A DNA stretch of 45,325 nt from Candidatus Zhuqueibacterota bacterium (GTDB lineage: Bacteria > Zhuqueibacterota > Zhuqueibacteria > Oceanimicrobiales > Oceanimicrobiaceae), in contig JAJDAG010000139.1 in the NCBI GenBank assembly GCA_029262005.1, positions 1 to 45,325 on the forward strand. The letters are read 5' to 3'. Position numbers and translations under genes: made by a program. The notes below the pieces were generated by a model that saw only the letters and a program-made list of their open reading frames with translations, ran no database searches and was not told the origin of the DNA. How positions within the stretch are numbered: position 1 is the first letter of the stretch; each line of letters starts with the position of its first letter. Below are positions 40,787 to 45,325 of this stretch, piece after piece.

Positions 40787-42355
40787 TTAATGGAGTCCTA
40801 ATAAAGTGGTGTCCGCAGCATTTACAACAGCCACAAGTTCATTTAGTGAGGTTCTCATAAGATCAAGCAGTGGCGCCGGATAAACTCCAAGTAAAATAAC
40901 AATCACTGCAATTGGGACAAGCGTAAATAGCTCACGACCATTGATCTCCGGCAAATCCGCATATTTGGGATTCAACTCACCGAGAAACATTCTTTGGAAA
41001 GTCCAGAGAAAGTAGCCGGCAGTGATAACGATGCCAAGAGTCGAGATAATGGTTATTAATCGCAGATCAAAGGCTTCTGAACCAAATGCACCAAGAAAGG
41101 AAAATGCTTCACTAATAAAACTTGAGAATCCGGGAAGGCCGAGACCGGCAAAAAATGCGATACTAACCAACGCAGTATAAATAGGCATTTGGTTTGCCAG
41201 ACCACCAAAACCTTCTATTTGCCGGTGGTGTGCACGGTCGTAAATAACACCTACCAACAGGAAGAGCATTGCAGTGCCTGTTCCATGATTGAACATCTGC
41301 ATAACTGCCCCATTCATCCCCATTGAAGTAAGGCCGGACATCCCTAACAGGACAATTCCCATGTGGCTGATACTGGAATATGCCACCAGTTTTTTCAAGT
41401 CCTTTTGCGCCATGGCGCAAAAAGCACCATACAGAATATTTATTAAGCCAAGGATGGCCATGCCATAGGCAAAATACTCCCACTTCATTGCATCAGGCAG
41501 CATTGGAAAGCTGATACGCAGCATCCCGTACGTCCCCATCTTCAATAGAACGCCGGCAAGAATCACACTGACTGCAGTCGGCGCTTCAACGTGTGCATCG
41601 GGCAACCAGGTGTGAAATGGAAAGACAGGTACTTTTATAGCAAAACCAAGGAAAAGTGCCGCATACATAAGCAATCGAATATTGAAATCATCAAGCACAC
41701 CAACATGATTGGCCTGATCCATTAAGTGCAGCATATTGAATGTGTGCCCACCGGTAACGGGATCTTGAACGTTGAAATAGAAAACCAGCATTGCTATTAG
41801 CATGAAGATGCTGCCAAAAAGCGTATACAGGAAAAATTTAATAGCGGCATAAGGGCCACCTCGAACCATACCATCCGGATCAGTCCTGGAAGGACTTCCC
41901 CAGATACCGATTAGGAAATACATTGGCAGGAGCATAACTTCCCAAAAAATGTAGAATAGAAAGAAGTCGAGAGCACAGAAAACACCCATCATGCCCGCAT
42001 CAAGCAAAAGAAACATGGCAAAATAACCCTTGACACTCTTCTCAATTCCCCACGAAGCAAAGATGCAGATGAAAGACAGAAAAGCCGTGAGCAGTACCAT
42101 CGGCACACTCAGGCCATCTATTCCCATAAAATACTCGATATTGAACGCCGGGATCCATTTAACCTGCTCCATAAATTGAAAACCGCTAGCAGCGGCATCA
42201 AAATTCATGTATATCCAGATAGCAAGCACCAATTGCAGACCGGTGAACACAGCGGCTATGCTCCTGACAAGATTCTTGCTTGTTTGCGGCACAAATAAAA
42301 TAGCCACAGCGGCGATAACCGGCAGGAAGGTAATCCATGTCAATACATTGTCCAT
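40787..42355 (-). CDS. nuoM: NADH-quinone oxidoreductase subunit M
   Basis: 522 aa from the ATG at 42355 (AAAGG upstream; a TTG three bases earlier is less likely). A multi-pass antiporter-like subunit of complex I: 'YFMGIDGLSVPMVLLTAFLSF', 'FYIFWEVMLLPMYFLIGIWG', 'KVPVFPFHTWLPDAHVEAPTAVSVILAGVLLKMGTYGMLR', 'DLKKLVAYSSISHMGIVLLGM', 'GLGLPGFSSFISEAFSF'. It lies 22 bp after nuoL. Confidence 0.96.
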   Translation of the reverse strand: MDNVLTWITFLPVIAAVAILFVPQTSKNLVRSIAAVFTGLQLVLAIWIYMNFDAAASGFQFMEQVKWIPAFNIEYFMGIDGLSVPMVLLTAFLSFICIFASWGIEKSVKGYFAMFLLLDAGMMGVFCALDFFLFYIFWEVMLLPMYFLIGIWGSPSRTDPDGMVRGGPYAAIKFFLYTLFGSIFMLIAMLVFYFNVQDPVTGGHTFNMLHLMDQANHVGVLDDFNIRLLMYAALFLGFAIKVPVFPFHTWLPDAHVEAPTAVSVILAGVLLKMGTYGMLRISFPMLPDAMKWEYFAYGMAILGLINILYGAFCAMAQKDLKKLVAYSSISHMGIVLLGMSGLTSMGMNGAVMQMFNHGTGTAMLFLLVGVIYDRAHHRQIEGFGGLANQMPIYTALVSIAFFAGLGLPGFSSFISEAFSFLGAFGSEAFDLRLITIISTLGIVITAGYFLWTFQRMFLGELNPKYADLPEINGRELFTLVPIAVIVILLGVYPAPLLDLMRTSLNELVAVVNAADTTLLGLH

Positions 42356-42377
42356 CAAACTGTACCTTTCTTAAAGC

Positions 42378-44357
42378 TTAGAATTGTTGAATCACAATAA
42401 TTGCAATAACAGCAAATAAAGCCATCAAAATATAATTTTGAATATTTCCCGTTTGCACGAGCCGCAAACGAGCGCCTGACCAGGCAATAACGGTTGCAAC
42501 ACCATTCACCAAACCATCTACACCACGCATATCAAAGGCACCATTTAGACGCGACAGCCCTACTGTCAGTTTTGCCGCACCATTTACAACACCGTCAATA
42601 ATTTTCGAATCAAAAACGGCAAGGAGTCGAGCTTTCCAAAGTGTGCCATTAACAAAAGTGGCTTGGTAGAATTCATCGAAATAGTACTTATTCCACAGAA
42701 GATTATAAATAGGTCTGAGTCGGCGTCCCCAGGTTTCTGCTGAAATCTTCTTCCAGTAATAAACTGTGGTGGCCAACAAAATCCCACTCGACGCTACAAT
42801 AACAGACGAAATCATAGCAATTATGTGTGCCGAATGGGCAACATCGTGTCCGCCTGAGTGTGGCACAGGCAAAACAGTCCCTGCATAAGAAGCAAGGTCA
42901 GGCTTTGCCAGCAGGTGTTCAACCCAGCCCCACCAAATTGTCCCAACCGAAAGCACAGCCAGGACAGAAAGCGGGATGGTCATTGTCATGGGTGATTCGT
43001 GGGCGTGACTGTACTTTTCTTTGTCACGAGGCTCCCCGGCAAAGGTCATGTATACAAGCCGCAACATGTAAAAAGCGGTGATACCAGCCGAAAGCAGGGT
43101 TACTACATAAATGCCCAGATGTGACGGATTCAACATGCCAAACTCAAGCGCAGATGCAAGAATTGCATCTTTACTCCAAAATCCGGAAAAAGGTGGCACC
43201 CCGGACAAAGACACAGTCCCTATTAGAAACGTCCAGAACGTGATGGGCATTTTTTTTCGTAAACCGCCCATGTCATCCATTTCCTGGGAATGAACAGCAT
43301 GAATAACGCTGCCAGAGCCGAGAAACAACAAAGCCTTGAAAAAGGCGTGTGTGGTCAAGTGGAAGAGACCCGCGGTGTAGCCTCCTGTTCCCAAACCAAC
43401 CATCATAAAACCCAATTGGCTGATAGTTGAGTATGCAAGGACGCGCTTAATATCTTTCTGAACTATGGCAATGGTAGCGGCCATAAAAGCCGTAATCACA
43501 CCTATGTAAGCGATAAAAAGAAGTGCCTCCGGAGTGAAAAGTACGTAGGCCCTGCCCACCATGTAGACGCCTGCTGCAACCATTGTGGCGGCGTGAATCA
43601 ATGCGCTAACAGGGGTTGGGCCTTCCATTGCATCCGGCAACCAAACATGCAACGGAAACTGCGCCGACTTACCGATAGCCCCCATAAATAGTAAAATACC
43701 GGCAACAGTGAGCATAGTCCCGGACAACTCACCGTTCGCAATGCCGGTAAATACTTCGTTGAAATTAAAAGTACCGAGTGTGGCAAACAAAATCATGATA
43801 CCAGCAAACATGCCGACATCACCGATACGATTGGTGATAAAAGCCTTTTTACCAGCATCTGCTGCTGAGTCCTTTTCAAACCAAAAACCAATCAGCAAAT
43901 AAGAACTGACACCCACTAGTTCCCAAAAGACATAGACACCAAAAAAATTATCTACCAGAATAAGACCTAACATTGAAAATGAAAACAATGACAGGTAGGC
44001 AAAATAACGACTATAGCGCGAATCGCCATGCATATATCCGATTGAATATAAATGCACGAGCGAACTGATCAAGGTTACAACAATCAACATAAACGCCGTC
44101 AAATTATCGACAAGCAGGCCAAAAGTGACTTGAATATCGCCGAAATTAATCCAGTCGTAGGTTTGTTGCGCGATTATATAATCGGGTTGGTAATTTACGA
44201 TGGCATCAACGAAAATAGGGACCGCGAGCAGAAAGGCGGCTATCATGGCCCCGGTAGACAACCAATCTCCTTGTCGAGGCAGACGTTTACCCACAAAGAT
44301 TTGAATGGTAAAAGCGAGAAAGGGTAGAAGAAGAATTAGTATGGCATTTGTAATCAT
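42378..44357 (-). CDS. nuoL: NADH-quinone oxidoreductase subunit L
   Basis: 659 aa, the usual length, with 15-16 TM helices and the long amphipathic lateral helix region near the C-terminus. Conserved blocks: 'VTLISSLVHLYSIGYMHGDSRYSRYFAYLSLFSFSMLGLI', 'FWELVGVSSYLLIGFWFEKDSAADAGKKAFITNRIGDVGMF', 'AQFPLHVWLPDAMEGPTPVSALIHAATMVAAGVYMVGR', 'DIKRVLAYSTISQLGFMMVGLGTGGYTAGLFHLTTHAFFKALLFLGSGSVIHA'. It couples quinone reduction to proton translocation. Confidence 0.97.
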   Translation of the reverse strand: MITNAILILLLPFLAFTIQIFVGKRLPRQGDWLSTGAMIAAFLLAVPIFVDAIVNYQPDYIIAQQTYDWINFGDIQVTFGLLVDNLTAFMLIVVTLISSLVHLYSIGYMHGDSRYSRYFAYLSLFSFSMLGLILVDNFFGVYVFWELVGVSSYLLIGFWFEKDSAADAGKKAFITNRIGDVGMFAGIMILFATLGTFNFNEVFTGIANGELSGTMLTVAGILLFMGAIGKSAQFPLHVWLPDAMEGPTPVSALIHAATMVAAGVYMVGRAYVLFTPEALLFIAYIGVITAFMAATIAIVQKDIKRVLAYSTISQLGFMMVGLGTGGYTAGLFHLTTHAFFKALLFLGSGSVIHAVHSQEMDDMGGLRKKMPITFWTFLIGTVSLSGVPPFSGFWSKDAILASALEFGMLNPSHLGIYVVTLLSAGITAFYMLRLVYMTFAGEPRDKEKYSHAHESPMTMTIPLSVLAVLSVGTIWWGWVEHLLAKPDLASYAGTVLPVPHSGGHDVAHSAHIIAMISSVIVASSGILLATTVYYWKKISAETWGRRLRPIYNLLWNKYYFDEFYQATFVNGTLWKARLLAVFDSKIIDGVVNGAAKLTVGLSRLNGAFDMRGVDGLVNGVATVIAWSGARLRLVQTGNIQNYILMALFAVIAIIVIQQF

Positions 44358-44387
44358 ATTATAAACAGTATTAATGTATGAGTCAGA

Positions 44388-44696
44388 CTAGTGAGCCAAA
44401 GAATCCGCGCTATCTATATTGATGGTCCGCAGCCGTTCATAAAGATTCAAGACAATGGCGAGAGCAACAGCCGCAGCGGCAGCCGCAGTTACAATGACAA
44501 ACAGAGCCATAACCTGGCCATCCAAATCAGTATCAATATATTTTGCAAAGGCCACAAAATTAATATTTGCAGCATTGAGAATTAATTCTACACCCATAAG
44601 TACAGTAACAGCATTTTTCTTTGAGATAACAGCAAGCAACCCCAAGGAAAACAACACTGCACTCACAAAAAGGAAATGGGACAAGCCAATGGTCAT
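44388..44696 (-). CDS. nuoK: NADH-quinone oxidoreductase subunit K
   Basis: 102 aa with three TM helices, as in all NuoK. The conserved membrane glutamates lie in 'LMGVELILNAANINFVAF', and a further one in the third helix region. It starts 4 bp after the nuoJ stop and ends 30 bp before nuoL. AGGA lies 8 bases before the ATG. Confidence 0.96.
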   Translation of the reverse strand: MTIGLSHFLFVSAVLFSLGLLAVISKKNAVTVLMGVELILNAANINFVAFAKYIDTDLDGQVMALFVIVTAAAAAAVALAIVLNLYERLRTINIDSADSLAH

Positions 44697-44700
44697 TTAG

Positions 44701-45192
44701 TTAATCCTTTCGCGCTATAAATGCCGCCCCAACAAGAGCGCCGAGAAGCAAAACAGAAGCGATTTCAAACGGTATTAGATAATCCGTCATCATCAAGACG
44801 CCAATCTTATTTGTTGTTGGCTCAAATTCGGAAACAGATTGCAGAGCCCATGGCGTTTTCATTATCATCCTAAACAATACTACTAAAACACCCGCCACCA
44901 CAATCATTGCCGGACCGAGCTGTTTTGCCCCGGTTCCAATATCCACACGCATTCCTTTTTGCGACAACATCACGCCAAACAGCAAAAGCACAAGAATACC
45001 ACCAACATAAATTAAAATCTGAACAATCGCCACAAAATCAGCAGCAAGCAACACATAAAGGCCCGCTACACCAGAAAGAGCAAACAACAATCCAACAGCA
45101 GAATAGACAACGTTGCGGGAAAACACCAATACCCCGGCGGAAGCTATTGTGAGTGCGGCAAATAGATAAAAAACAATATCGTAGAAATTCAT
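44701..45192 (-). CDS. nuoJ: NADH-quinone oxidoreductase subunit J
   Basis: 163 aa from ATG 45192, which has AAGGAAG 5 bases upstream. The frame extends further upstream but there it is nuoH DNA in another frame. Five TM helices; the family block is 'NVVYSAVGLLFALSGVAGLYVLLAADFVAIVQILIYVGGILVLLLFGVML'. The mid-helix bend region 'IYVGGI' is typical. Confidence 0.95.
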   Translation of the reverse strand: MNFYDIVFYLFAALTIASAGVLVFSRNVVYSAVGLLFALSGVAGLYVLLAADFVAIVQILIYVGGILVLLLFGVMLSQKGMRVDIGTGAKQLGPAMIVVAGVLVVLFRMIMKTPWALQSVSEFEPTTNKIGVLMMTDYLIPFEIASVLLLGALVGAAFIARKD

Positions 45193-45200
45193 GAGCTTCC

Positions 45201-45325
45201 TTACATTACCACCATCCAAAGGCCGACACCAATCATTGCGACAAAAGCGAATGGAGTCAGCACTTTCCATGATGTGTACATAAGTTGATCGACCCTAACT
45301 CTGGGAAGCGTCCATCTTAGCCACA
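45201..45325 (-). CDS. nuoH: NADH-quinone oxidoreductase subunit H, C-terminal end (runs off the right edge)
   Basis: The minus frame reads '[22 protein letters not shown]' then '[18 protein letters not shown]' and TAA at 45203-45201. 'RxTLPRxRxDQLMxxxWKxLxP' is the NuoH signature near the C-terminus. Only ~41 residues lie in the window. It precedes nuoJ by 8 bp. No nuoI gene lies between them, as it does in many bacteria, so nuoI, if present, lies elsewhere. Confidence 0.9.
   Translation of the reverse strand, partial: WLRWTLPRVRVDQLMYTSWKVLTPFAFVAMIGVGLWMVVM

Noticed and set aside
44701-45270. Longer NuoJ starting at 45270
   Set aside because: The extra 26 codons overlap the nuoH coding end in another frame. 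The ATG at 45192 has a good ribosome site and the normal family start.

Overview
The window comes from a Gram-negative bacterium. It carries Omp85-type outer-membrane proteins, a lipoprotein signal and complex I genes. The one C-terminal sorting-type domain ('YPNPFNPSTTIKYDL', in the fragment at 23526-24047) is a style common in the FCB superphylum (Calditrichota, KSB1, Ignavibacteria and relatives). Several starts have good Shine-Dalgarno sequences, and two sigma70-like promoters are visible, which argues against a typical Bacteroidetes. No rRNA or other decisive marker is present, so the lineage is an inference.

Layout. (1) 1-9.4 kb, minus strand: a probable polyphosphate and envelope operon, in transcription order two tandem paralogues combining a kinase-like domain with an Omp85 barrel, a DUF4956 membrane protein, an SdiA-regulated-type beta-propeller protein, and ppk1 (runs off the left edge). 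A nested pair of small inverted-repeat elements lies between the paralogues. (2) 9.6-19.5 kb, minus strand: a stress-flavoured set comprising a Lys-rich peptide, small membrane proteins, a voltage-gated-type K+ channel, a decayed TauE/SafE gene, DUF1622, NAD(P)H-hydrate epimerase, a frameshifted PAP2 phosphatase joined to a gluconolactonase-type fragment, a YHS-GlcG fusion, a receiver domain, a DUF2582 winged helix, an SDR dehydrogenase and a GH63-type glucosidase. A sigma54-dependent activator (19999-21909) lies just upstream. A -24/-12-like promoter and related palindromic sites suggest it controls the glucosidase operon. (3) 22-24.1 kb: a genomic graveyard with HTH and ComM remnants, a second copy of the inverted-repeat element, a truncated secreted-protein tail and a perfect 24-bp fold-back repeat.

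(4) 24.1-32.3 kb, plus strand: the most interesting region. It starts with a near-consensus promoter and continues with an ECF-like sigma factor, a protein with two zinc-finger anti-sigma-like motifs, a membrane TPR protein, a four-TM protein with an HEFAH zinc-protease motif, a one-TM protein, a TPR-CHAT (caspase-like) lipoprotein and a two-TM protein. I read it as a self-regulated envelope protease signalling system that I cannot match to a named one. (5) 32.6-34 kb: a type II thioesterase-like protein lacking its nucleophile serine. Next to it is a short minus-strand transcription unit with promoter, poly-U end and a 6S-RNA-like fold. (6) 34.3-39.2 kb: nfeD and slipin, an RNase H-like exonuclease with TPR, and a convergent M14 carboxypeptidase. 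(7) 39.3 kb to the end, minus strand: nuoH(partial)-J-K-L-M-N, the membrane arm of complex I.
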